From contig NZ_CP127165.1 of NCBI RefSeq assembly GCF_030264275.1, positions 1,414,001-1,478,000 of the forward strand: a stretch of 64,000 nucleotides of DNA, given 5' to 3'. This DNA is from Marivivens sp. LCG002. GTDB taxonomy: Bacteria; Pseudomonadota; Alphaproteobacteria; Rhodobacterales; Rhodobacteraceae. The notes under the pieces are model-generated. The model worked only from the letters and a program-made list of their open reading frames with translations. It was not told where the DNA came from and did not search any database. The position numbers were made by a program, and so were the translations under genes. Numbering within the stretch: the first letter of the stretch is position 1; the number at the start of each line of letters is the position of its first letter. Shown in pieces: positions 54,083 through 61,330 of the stretch.

Positions 54083-54691
54083 ATGACGGATTGGCTCCTT
54101 CTCAATCTGACGACCTATGGCTACTCGCTGTTGTTTCTGACAACCTTTCTGAGCTGCCTCGCCCTGCCCGTTCCTGCGTCTTTGGCAATGATGACGGCGG
54201 GGGCCTTTGCGGCTTCGGGCGATCTTATTCTTTGGGCCACCGCAGGCTCGGCCTTGGGGGGCGCGGTGCTCGGCGACCAGACAGGGTTCATTCTGGCGCG
54301 CATGGGATCGGGCCGACTGTCGCCCTATATGCTGCGTCACCGCGGACGTGCCAAACTGATCTCGCGGGCAAAGCGTCTGACCGAGCGCTATGGCGGGCCG
54401 GGGATATTCCTCTCCCGCTGGCTCGTCAGCCCGCTTGGGCCATATGCGAATTTCGTAAGCGGCGCGACCCATTACCAGTGGCACCGCTTCACCCTCTGGG
54501 GCGTCTCGGGTGAACTCGTCTGGGTCGTCATTTACACCAGCCTTGGATATATCTTTGCCGCAAACATCGACCTAGTGGCACAGATCGCCGCCGATACCAG
54601 CGGGCTTATTGCTGCAAGTGCCATAACGGTCGGCATCGGGCTTTACCTGATCCACGCCATGCATCGTCACGCGAAACGTCGGAGGGCCTAG
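54083..54691 (+). CDS. DedA-family membrane protein
   Basis: Inner-membrane protein of 202 residues of the DedA/VTT superfamily, implicated in lipid flipping and proton-linked membrane homeostasis. The family pattern is visible as GSALGGAVLGDQTGFILAR and RYGGPGIFLSRWLVSPLGPYANFVSGA (ends quoted), with a conserved glutamate-like position replaced in part. Three bases before the M48 protease gene. Confidence 0.85.
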   Translation: MTDWLLLNLTTYGYSLLFLTTFLSCLALPVPASLAMMTAGAFAASGDLILWATAGSALGGAVLGDQTGFILARMGSGRLSPYMLRHRGRAKLISRAKRLTERYGGPGIFLSRWLVSPLGPYANFVSGATHYQWHRFTLWGVSGELVWVVIYTSLGYIFAANIDLVAQIAADTSGLIAASAITVGIGLYLIHAMHRHAKRRRA

Positions 54692-54694
54692 GAT

Positions 54695-55378
54695 ATGCTC
54701 CGTTATACACCCATCCTTCTTGCGCTCCTTTACGGGGTCGGCCTCTATCTTTTTTCAGCCCATCGCACGAAAAAGCATCTGGCGGAACAGTCGGTCGAGC
54801 TTGCCGATCCTTCGCTGCTTCCGATCCTTCAAAGACTTGCCAAGGCGCTTGATCTGCCCCGCATCAGGGTCTTTGTCTATAACGTCCCGCAAGTGAACGG
54901 GCTCGCCGCGCCCGACGGCAAGATTTACCTCACGCGCGGTTTTCTCGACAAATACCGCAGCGGCGAGATCAGCGACACAGAACTGGCCAGTGTGATCGCC
55001 CATGAAATGGGGCATGTCGCCTTGGGCCATACCCGCAGGCGCCTGATCGACTTTTCGTCCCAGAACGCCTTGCGCACCGCGCTGGCGATGTTTCTCGGAC
55101 GTATTCTTCCCGGAATCGGGCCGTTTCTGGCGAATGCCGCGATGTCGCTTCTGATGGCGCGGCTTTCGCGCGGCGACGAATACGAGGCGGACGCCTATGC
55201 CAGCGCCCTTTTGATCAAGGCGGGGATCGGGACCGAGCCGCAAATCTCGCTCTTTCGCAAACTCGATCGCCTGACGGGGGGCGCGGGTGGAAATAGCCCC
55301 GCTTGGCTTCTCAGCCATCCCAAAACCCAAGCCCGCATTCACGCCATCGAGCGCAATTCCGAAAAGTGGCAGGGTTAG
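54695..55378 (+). CDS. M48-family zinc metalloprotease
   Basis: Membrane-anchored protease of 227 residues: one N-terminal helix (ILLALLYGVGLYLFSAH), then the gluzincin site AHEMGHVALGH with third ligand in RGDEYEADAYASALL. HtpX/Oma1-like; likely membrane-protein quality control or periplasmic processing. Last gene of a rightward run of membrane-linked genes. Convergent four-base overlap with the PIN gene. Confidence 0.9.
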   Translation: MLRYTPILLALLYGVGLYLFSAHRTKKHLAEQSVELADPSLLPILQRLAKALDLPRIRVFVYNVPQVNGLAAPDGKIYLTRGFLDKYRSGEISDTELASVIAHEMGHVALGHTRRRLIDFSSQNALRTALAMFLGRILPGIGPFLANAAMSLLMARLSRGDEYEADAYASALLIKAGIGTEPQISLFRKLDRLTGGAGGNSPAWLLSHPKTQARIHAIERNSEKWQG

Positions 55379-55923
55379 GCCAATGCCTTGCCCAATCTGG
55401 GAAGCCGCGCTTTTTTCATAAGCTTGCGCATCTCCCAAGGCATCCCCGAAAGCCGCTCTGCTTCTGCAGACACGCGGGCGCAGGCCCGTTCCACCGCCTC
55501 TGGCGCATCAAGCCAGAGGCCATAGAGAAACCCATCGGGGTCCACCCGCTCGATCCCCTCGTCCCGCAAGAGATTGAGCGGAAAATCCGACACGTTCATC
55601 GTGACGATCGCATCGCAAGAGCCTGAAATTGCGGCAGCGAGCACATGCACATCGGCAGGATCGGGAAGCCAGAGCCGTCCTTCGATCCCTTCGCGGATAC
55701 GGATACTGGCGACAGGAAAGCGCAGCCCAAGCTGCACGATCTCGCCGCGGGCAATGGCTTCGGCCCCATCGCCGAGCTTGACCGTCGCCCGCGCCCATTC
55801 TTCAAGGATACGCGGGCTCCATCTGGGCTCGTAGAGCCCCTCGTCCGCGACCGCGAGGAGCACTTCGCGCATGACGGTCGGAAAAAGGACGCAAGCGTCA
55901 AGGAGCATGCGCCGCTTGGTCAT
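55375..55923 (-). CDS. PIN-domain protein
   Basis: Predicted RNase-like protein of 182 residues. Acidic residues of the PIN fold: MLLDACVLFP at the start, LEEWARA, LPDPADVHVLAAAI and IVTMNVSDFP. It is longer than the usual VapC toxin (about 130) and no antitoxin gene adjoins; its ATG overlaps the rlmI stop by four bases. Housekeeping RNA processing or an orphan toxin are both possible. Confidence 0.85.
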   Translation of the reverse strand: MTKRRMLLDACVLFPTVMREVLLAVADEGLYEPRWSPRILEEWARATVKLGDGAEAIARGEIVQLGLRFPVASIRIREGIEGRLWLPDPADVHVLAAAISGSCDAIVTMNVSDFPLNLLRDEGIERVDPDGFLYGLWLDAPEAVERACARVSAEAERLSGMPWEMRKLMKKARLPRLGKALA

Positions 55924-57113
55924 AGGCGGAAGAACACCGCCTTGAGGTATCCGCTTTCGGCCAGATGCGGCATGAGCGGATGGTCCGCTCCCGCAAAGCC
56001 TGTGTAAACGATCTGCCCGCGCCGACCGCCCTTGCCGATCCCGCGGGCCGAAGCGTTGCGGAATTTGGTCAAATCGGCGGCATGGGAACAGGAGCACAGC
56101 CCGAGATACCCCCCCTCGCGCACCAGAGGCGCGGCAAGCTTTGCAACCCGCTCATAGGCCCGAAGACCTGCTTCGAGGGATTGTTTAGAGGGCGCAAAAG
56201 CGGGCGGATCACAGATCACCACATCAAAGGTCTCGCCCTCTTCGGCAAGCGCGGTGAGCACGTCGAAGGCATCGCCCTTGCGGGTGGTAAAGGCATCGCC
56301 CTTGCCCATCGCCTTGGCGCCCGCTTCGGCAAGCTCGAGCGCGGCGGCAGATCCGTCAACCGCCATGGCAGATGCGGCACCCCCCGCCAAAGCAGCAAGG
56401 GAAAAGCCGCCCACATGCGAAAAGACGTCAAGAACCTTTGCGCCGCGCGAGAGTCGCGCGGCAAAGGCGTGGTTCGGACGCTGGTCGTAAAAGAGCCCCG
56501 TCTTTTGTCCGCCCATGACATCGGCCATATAAATCGCGCCGTTCATCGGCACTTCGATCGGTGCTGCGGGCGCTGCGCCCAAAACGACTTCGGTCTTTTC
56601 CTCAAGCCCCTCGAGCGCACGTGCACGGCCCGACCCGTTCATGATGACGGTGGTCACGCCCGTCACTTCGGCCAAGGCGGCGACCATCGGCGCAAGCAAG
56701 GCATCGGCCCAAGCAGCATTCGGCTGCACCACGGCCAGATCACCGAAACGGTCGATCACCACTCCGGGGAGCCCGTCGGCCTCGGCATGGACAAGCCGAT
56801 AGAACGGATGCTCGAAGAGCCGCGCGCGATGCGCCAGAGCGATACGCAATCTTGCTGCAAACCACGCCTGATCGATCACCGCTTCGGGATCGCGGTCGAG
56901 CATGCGGCAGGTGATCTTGGAGGCGGAATTGACCGCAACGATCCCCATCGGACGCCGTTCGGCATCCTCAAGAACCGCAAGCGCGCCCGAGGCAAGCGCC
57001 TTGGTTCGGCGATCCAGCACCAATTCATTGGAATATACCCAAGGAAAGCCGTGACGGATGGCACGGGCATCGGCTTTGGGCGAGAGACGGACAACAGAAT
57101 AAGAGGAGGACAT
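55920..57113 (-). CDS. rlmI: 23S rRNA (cytosine-C5) methyltransferase RlmI
   Basis: SAM-dependent m5C methyltransferase of 397 residues: N-terminal PUA domain (about 1-80), then EEhEE and Rossmann domains. VLDVFSHVGGFSLAAL binds SAM; ICDPPAFAPSK and the catalytic cysteine in LCSCSH are present. Two adjacent ATGs (57116, 57113); the second has better spacing to AGGAGG. E. coli RlmI modifies C1962 of 23S rRNA. Confidence 0.92.
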   Translation of the reverse strand: MSSSYSVVRLSPKADARAIRHGFPWVYSNELVLDRRTKALASGALAVLEDAERRPMGIVAVNSASKITCRMLDRDPEAVIDQAWFAARLRIALAHRARLFEHPFYRLVHAEADGLPGVVIDRFGDLAVVQPNAAWADALLAPMVAALAEVTGVTTVIMNGSGRARALEGLEEKTEVVLGAAPAAPIEVPMNGAIYMADVMGGQKTGLFYDQRPNHAFAARLSRGAKVLDVFSHVGGFSLAALAGGAASAMAVDGSAAALELAEAGAKAMGKGDAFTTRKGDAFDVLTALAEEGETFDVVICDPPAFAPSKQSLEAGLRAYERVAKLAAPLVREGGYLGLCSCSHAADLTKFRNASARGIGKGGRRGQIVYTGFAGADHPLMPHLAESGYLKAVFFRL

Positions 57114-57166
57114 CATGCCCTCCTCCTAGCTGGTTTCTAAAATGTCTGAAAGAACTTTTGCGAGCC

Positions 57167-57769
57167 TTAGGCACCAAGTGCGGGAGAGCTCAGGTCTTGG
57201 ATAAATTTCTGGGTCATAAAGTCGAGAACGCGGACTTTTTCGGTCTGGCCCGCATGTTCGAGCGCCATCGCGGCATCCCCACCGGGGGCGTCGAGTCTGT
57301 ATTTCACCATCTTTGACGGCTCGATCACTTCGCCCGTCACAGCGTTGCGCACGGTCATCACATAGTGGATGTCATAGTCGCCGCCGATCGAGAAACGGGT
57401 CTTTTCCGTCACCCCATGGAAACGGGCAAGTTCGACGTCCACAACGACAGGCACCGCGCCGTTCATTCGCTCGGCACCACGTGCCGCAGCCTGTTCGAAC
57501 AAAGCACTAAGCTGCTGGTGACGGTTGCCGAATGCATCCCCGCGCCAGACAATATCGGCGCGCGGGAAGTAGGAGTTGGCCTCGGAAACGCTCAGTTCTT
57601 CGGGAACCGAAACCCTGATGTCGGTCACTTTGTAGTCGCGGACAAAAGCACCTGCCTTTGCAAAACCGGTTTCCAACGGTTCGTTCCGCGAAGCAACACC
57701 GCCGTCCATCGAGCAGGCAGCGGAAAAACTCGTTACGCAAAGCACAAGAATAAGCCGAATAATGTTCAT
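57167..57769 (-). CDS. predicted lipoprotein of unknown function
   Basis: Protein of 200 residues with a lipoprotein signal (LILVLCVTSFSAAC, lipobox FSAAC). The mature part is beta-rich, with TDIRVSVPEELSVSEANSYFPRADIVWRGD and a middle segment VVVDVELARFHGVTEKTRF (ends quoted). This type is frequent in Rhodobacterales but I cannot name a characterised member. ATG 57769; the frame extends to 57925 without a ribosome site. Divergent from edd. Confidence 0.75.
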   Translation of the reverse strand: MNIIRLILVLCVTSFSAACSMDGGVASRNEPLETGFAKAGAFVRDYKVTDIRVSVPEELSVSEANSYFPRADIVWRGDAFGNRHQQLSALFEQAAARGAERMNGAVPVVVDVELARFHGVTEKTRFSIGGDYDIHYVMTVRNAVTGEVIEPSKMVKYRLDAPGGDAAMALEHAGQTEKVRVLDFMTQKFIQDLSSPALGA

Positions 57770-57947
57770 CTTAATGTCGGGGGAACCCCGTCCCTTGTTT
57801 CTTTGGATTGATCCGAATTTCCCTCTCCTTTTGGGCGAGAATATGTCGAGGACGTGCTCTTTTAAGGATTTGGTAACTTTCTTGGCCCGCGACAAATTGC
57901 GCCCGTTAATGCTTGATATTTCCATTCGGCATACAAAAGTATCCGTT

Positions 57948-57959
57948 GTTAGCGCTAAC
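57948..57959. promoter_or_regulatory. LacI/GntR-type operator before edd
   Basis: GTTAGCGCTAAC is a perfect 12-base palindrome with central CG, the form recognised by LacI-family regulators. It lies 42 bases before the edd ATG. A sugar-acid-responsive repressor of edd-eda is the natural guess; no LacI-type gene is in the window. Confidence 0.65.
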
Positions 57960-58000
57960 TATCCATGTTACGAGTGCGCGACTCGAACAAGGAGACGAAA

Positions 58001-59806
58001 ATGGCCCTCAACCCGATCATCGCAGCCGTCACCGACCGCATCCGCGCGCGCAGTGAGCAATCGCGGGGTCGTTATCTGGACCTGATGTCGCGCTCGGCAG
58101 CCGAAGGTCCGCGCCGTGCGCATCTCACCTGTGGAAACCAGGCTCACGCCTATGCAGCCATGGGTCAGGACAAAGACGCTCTGATCGCAGAGCGCGCCCC
58201 CAATATCGGGATCGTGACCGCCTATAACGACATGCTCTCGGCCCACCAGCCCTATGAGCGCTATCCCGAACTCATCCGCGAAACCGCACGCAAGCTCGGT
58301 GCAACGGCGCAGGTCGCTGGCGGCGTGCCCGCAATGTGCGACGGCGTGACCCAAGGCCAGACGGGCATGGAGCTTTCGCTCTTTTCGCGTGATGTCATCG
58401 CGCTTGCTGCAGGCGTCTCGCTCTCGCACAATGTCTATGACAGCGCGATCTATCTCGGGGTTTGCGACAAGATCGTTCCCGGTCTGATCATTGCTGCGGC
58501 CACTTTCGGCTATATCCCCGGCATTTTCCTTCCTGCCGGTCCGATGACCTCGGGCATCCCGAACGACCAAAAGGCCAAGGTGCGCCAACAGTTCGCCACG
58601 GGCGAGGTCGGTCGTGAAGAGCTGATGAAGGCGGAAATGGCCTCTTATCACGGGCCGGGCACCTGTACATTCTACGGCACCGCAAACACCAACCAGATGC
58701 TCATGGAGTTCATGGGGCTCCATCTTCCGGGGGCATCGTTCGTGAACCCCAACACGCCTCTGCGGGACGCTCTGACCGTCGCAGGTGTGGAACGCGCCGC
58801 CGCGATCACCGCGCTCGGCAACGATTATCGTCCAGTGAGCGAGATTCTCGACGAGCGCGCCTTTGTGAACGGGATTGTCGGGCTCATGGCGACGGGTGGC
58901 TCGACCAACCTCGTGCTGCATTTGCCCGCCATGGCGCGTGCTGCGGGTGTGATCCTCGATCTCGAAGACTTCCATAACCTTTCGGAAGCCGTCCCGCTCA
59001 TGGCCAAGGTCTATCCCAACGGTCTTGCCGATGTGAACCATTTCCACGCAGCGGGCGGTCTGGGTTATATGATCGGCGAGCTGCTCAACGCGGGCCTTTT
59101 GCACGATGACGTCAGCACGGTCGCAGGTGACGGCCTCGAGCGCTATACCCAAGAGCCGCAGCTCAAGGATGGCCGCGTCTCCTATGTCGAGGGCACGAAG
59201 ACGTCGCTCAACGACAAAATCCTGCGCCCTGCCACGAACCCGTTCAACAAACACGGCGGTTTGACCCGTCTCAAGGGCAACCTCGGCGTCGGCGTGATCA
59301 AAACCTCCGCAGTTGCCGAAGAGCGCCACATCGTCGAAGCCAAAGCCCGCGTGTTCAACGACCAGCATTCGGTCAAAGCCGCCTTCCAGCGCGGTGAATT
59401 CACTGAAGACACCGTCGTCGTCGTCCGTTTCCAAGGACCAAAGGCCAACGGGATGCCCGAGTTGCACTCGCTGACCCCGACCCTTGCGGTTCTTCAGGAT
59501 CGCGGCCTCAAGGTCGCTCTCGTGACTGATGGCCGTATGTCGGGCGCTTCGGGCAAAGTGCCCGCCGCGATCCACGTCTCGCCCGAGGCTGCAAACGGCG
59601 GTCCGCTCTCCTTTATTCAGGACGGTGACGTGATCCGTCTCGATGCGACCAAGGGCACGATCGACGTGATCGGTGTCGATCTTTCGACCCGCACCGCAGC
59701 GGTTGCCGATATGAGCGGCAACGGCAACGGCGTAGGTCGCGAACTGTTCGAAGTGTTCCGCCAGAATGTCGGACTGTCTTCGGACGGCGCGGCCGTCGTG
59801 GTTTGA
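58001..59806 (+). CDS. edd: 6-phosphogluconate dehydratase
   Basis: Entner-Doudoroff enzyme of 601 residues, converting 6-phosphogluconate to KDPG with a [4Fe-4S] cluster. IlvD/Edd family cysteines are in [23 protein letters not shown] and [15 protein letters not shown], with the late [16 protein letters not shown] stretch. Start ATG 58001 with AAGGAG six bases upstream. Operon with eda. Rhodobacteraceae typically break down glucose through this pathway. Confidence 0.97.
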   Translation: MALNPIIAAVTDRIRARSEQSRGRYLDLMSRSAAEGPRRAHLTCGNQAHAYAAMGQDKDALIAERAPNIGIVTAYNDMLSAHQPYERYPELIRETARKLGATAQVAGGVPAMCDGVTQGQTGMELSLFSRDVIALAAGVSLSHNVYDSAIYLGVCDKIVPGLIIAAATFGYIPGIFLPAGPMTSGIPNDQKAKVRQQFATGEVGREELMKAEMASYHGPGTCTFYGTANTNQMLMEFMGLHLPGASFVNPNTPLRDALTVAGVERAAAITALGNDYRPVSEILDERAFVNGIVGLMATGGSTNLVLHLPAMARAAGVILDLEDFHNLSEAVPLMAKVYPNGLADVNHFHAAGGLGYMIGELLNAGLLHDDVSTVAGDGLERYTQEPQLKDGRVSYVEGTKTSLNDKILRPATNPFNKHGGLTRLKGNLGVGVIKTSAVAEERHIVEAKARVFNDQHSVKAAFQRGEFTEDTVVVVRFQGPKANGMPELHSLTPTLAVLQDRGLKVALVTDGRMSGASGKVPAAIHVSPEAANGGPLSFIQDGDVIRLDATKGTIDVIGVDLSTRTAAVADMSGNGNGVGRELFEVFRQNVGLSSDGAAVVV

Positions 59807-59836
59807 ACTTCGCGCCGGAAACGCCATAAATACCTT

Positions 59837-59863
59837 TGTCAGAGACGAAACCTGTCTCTGACA
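59837..59863 (+). other. stem-loop between edd and eda
   Basis: Perfect ten-pair stem TGTCAGAGAC-GAAACCT-GTCTCTGACA in the 77-base spacer, 17 bases before the eda ribosome site. No T-run follows, so it is more likely an mRNA processing or stabilising structure than a terminator. Confidence 0.7.
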
Positions 59864-59883
59864 CACCCACCAAAGGATATGAA

Positions 59884-60525
59884 ATGACCCCTGAACACGC
59901 CTCCGAACTCGCGCGTAAAATCTGTGATCTTGCGCCGGTCGTCCCCGTCTTGGTGATCAAAGACGCCGCTCAGGCCGAAGGTCTGGCGCGTGCATTGGTC
60001 AAGGGCGGTCTTCCTGCTCTCGAAGTCACGCTGCGCACGCCCTGCGCGCTCGAAGCCATTTCGGAAATGGCGAAAGTCGCGGGCGGCGCTGTCGGCGCAG
60101 GCACGCTTTTGACCACGCAGGACGTCGAAAACGCCAAGAAAGCGGGCGCAACTTTCGGTGTTTCTCCGGGTGCGACGGACCGTCTTCTGGATGCTTGCGA
60201 GGCAAACGATCTGCCGCTTCTTCCGGGGGCTGCGACCTCGTCCGAAGTGATGCGCCTTCTTGAGCGCGGCTATAACGTTCAGAAATTCTTTCCCGCAGAA
60301 GCCAATGGCGGCGCTCCCGCGCTCAAGGCCATCGGCGCGCCGTTGCCGCAGGTCAAATTCTGCCCGACGGGCGGTATTTCGATCAAGAACGTGAATGATT
60401 ATCTCTCGCTCTCGAACGTTCTATGCTGCGGCGGCTCTTGGGTTGCCCCCTCGGACCTCGTCGATGCGGGCGACTGGGACGGGATCGAAGCGCTTGCCCG
60501 CGAAGCCGCTGCACTCAAGCGATAA
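59884..60525 (+). CDS. eda: KDPG aldolase
   Basis: 2-keto-3-deoxy-6-phosphogluconate aldolase of 213 residues, splitting KDPG to pyruvate and glyceraldehyde-3-phosphate. TIM barrel with catalytic glutamate in LEVTLRTPCALEAI and Schiff-base lysine in VQKFFPAEANGG. Phosphate site FCPTGGIS. ATG 59884 with AAGGA. Completes the Entner-Doudoroff pair. Confidence 0.97.
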   Translation: MTPEHASELARKICDLAPVVPVLVIKDAAQAEGLARALVKGGLPALEVTLRTPCALEAISEMAKVAGGAVGAGTLLTTQDVENAKKAGATFGVSPGATDRLLDACEANDLPLLPGAATSSEVMRLLERGYNVQKFFPAEANGGAPALKAIGAPLPQVKFCPTGGISIKNVNDYLSLSNVLCCGGSWVAPSDLVDAGDWDGIEALAREAAALKR

Positions 60526-60583
60526 AGCTTGCAATTGAAACGGAGCAGTCCGACACTCGCGCCATTCCACTAGGGGGACCGAG

Positions 60584-61048
60584 ATGACTGCTCCGACCGC
60601 AACCACCTGCCTTTGGTATGACGACACCGCCGAAGAGGCGGCGATGCTCTATACCTCTTTGTTCGAGGATGCCCGCATCCTGAACATCACGCGCCAAGTG
60701 GGCGGCGACAAAGCCTTTATCGTGGAAATGGAGCTTTTGGGTCAGCGTTACACGATGATGAACGGCGGCCCGCGTTACAAGCTATCCCCTGCTGTCTCGA
60801 TCCAAGTCTATGTCGAAACCCAAGAAGAAATCGACAGGCTCTGGACGGCCTTGGGCGAAGGCGGCGAGGAAATGCGCTGCGGCTGGCTTGCCGATCGCTT
60901 CGGGTTGAGCTGGCAAATCCTGCCCAAAGCGCTCTCGCAATGGATGTCAGATCCCAAGACCGCCCCCGCCGTGGGAGCAGCCTTTTTGCAGATGGTCAAA
61001 TTCGACATCGCAACCCTTCAGCGGGCCGCAGACGGCGCGACGGCCTAA
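60584..61048 (+). CDS. VOC-superfamily PhnB-like protein
   Basis: Protein of 154 residues of the PhnB/glyoxalase-like fold (TTCLWYDDTAEEAAMLYTSLFED in the first repeat, the second from AVSIQVYVETQEEIDRLW, then GWLADRFGLSWQILP). This is the group often named 3-demethylubiquinone methyltransferase-like, though activity is not established. GGGGGA five bases upstream of ATG 60584. Convergent four-base overlap with the next gene. Confidence 0.85.
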   Translation: MTAPTATTCLWYDDTAEEAAMLYTSLFEDARILNITRQVGGDKAFIVEMELLGQRYTMMNGGPRYKLSPAVSIQVYVETQEEIDRLWTALGEGGEEMRCGWLADRFGLSWQILPKALSQWMSDPKTAPAVGAAFLQMVKFDIATLQRAADGATA

Positions 61049-61317
61049 CCGTTCATCCGCGCCGCACGTCCTCCGCGACGCTTGGGGGCAAGTGGACCCT
61101 CGAGTGCCGCATTGAGCACCGACTTCATCGGGTGATCGGCTGGCTCCCCCTCGTACCGCTCCAGAAGCGCACGGATCACGGGCGTGGTGTCCGACGTTGG
61201 CACCGAAAGCGCCCAATCAAGAAAGATCGTGCGGCACTCTTCGATGGTGATCCCCTCGATGCGAAAGGACTCTCGAATGAGGCCCTTGGGATCGTTCGGG
61301 TCTTTTGGCTGAGCCAT
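61045..61317 (-). CDS. conserved small protein of unknown function (90 aa)
   Basis: Soluble protein with a conserved helical core (GITIEECRTIFLDWALSVP, then TPVIRALLERYEGEPADHPM) and a basic tail (KRRGGRAARMNG). It starts 13 bases after the glnE stop and is probably co-transcribed with it. Start ATG 61317 with AAAGGA. Family not recognised. Confidence 0.75.
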   Translation of the reverse strand: MAQPKDPNDPKGLIRESFRIEGITIEECRTIFLDWALSVPTSDTTPVIRALLERYEGEPADHPMKSVLNAALEGPLAPKRRGGRAARMNG

Positions 61318-61330
61318 GATCAAAAATCCT

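Noticed and set aside
57968-59866. 632-codon open frame antisense to edd
   Set aside because: Mirror frame of a confidently identified gene; composition His/Arg/Asp rich as expected of shadow frames.
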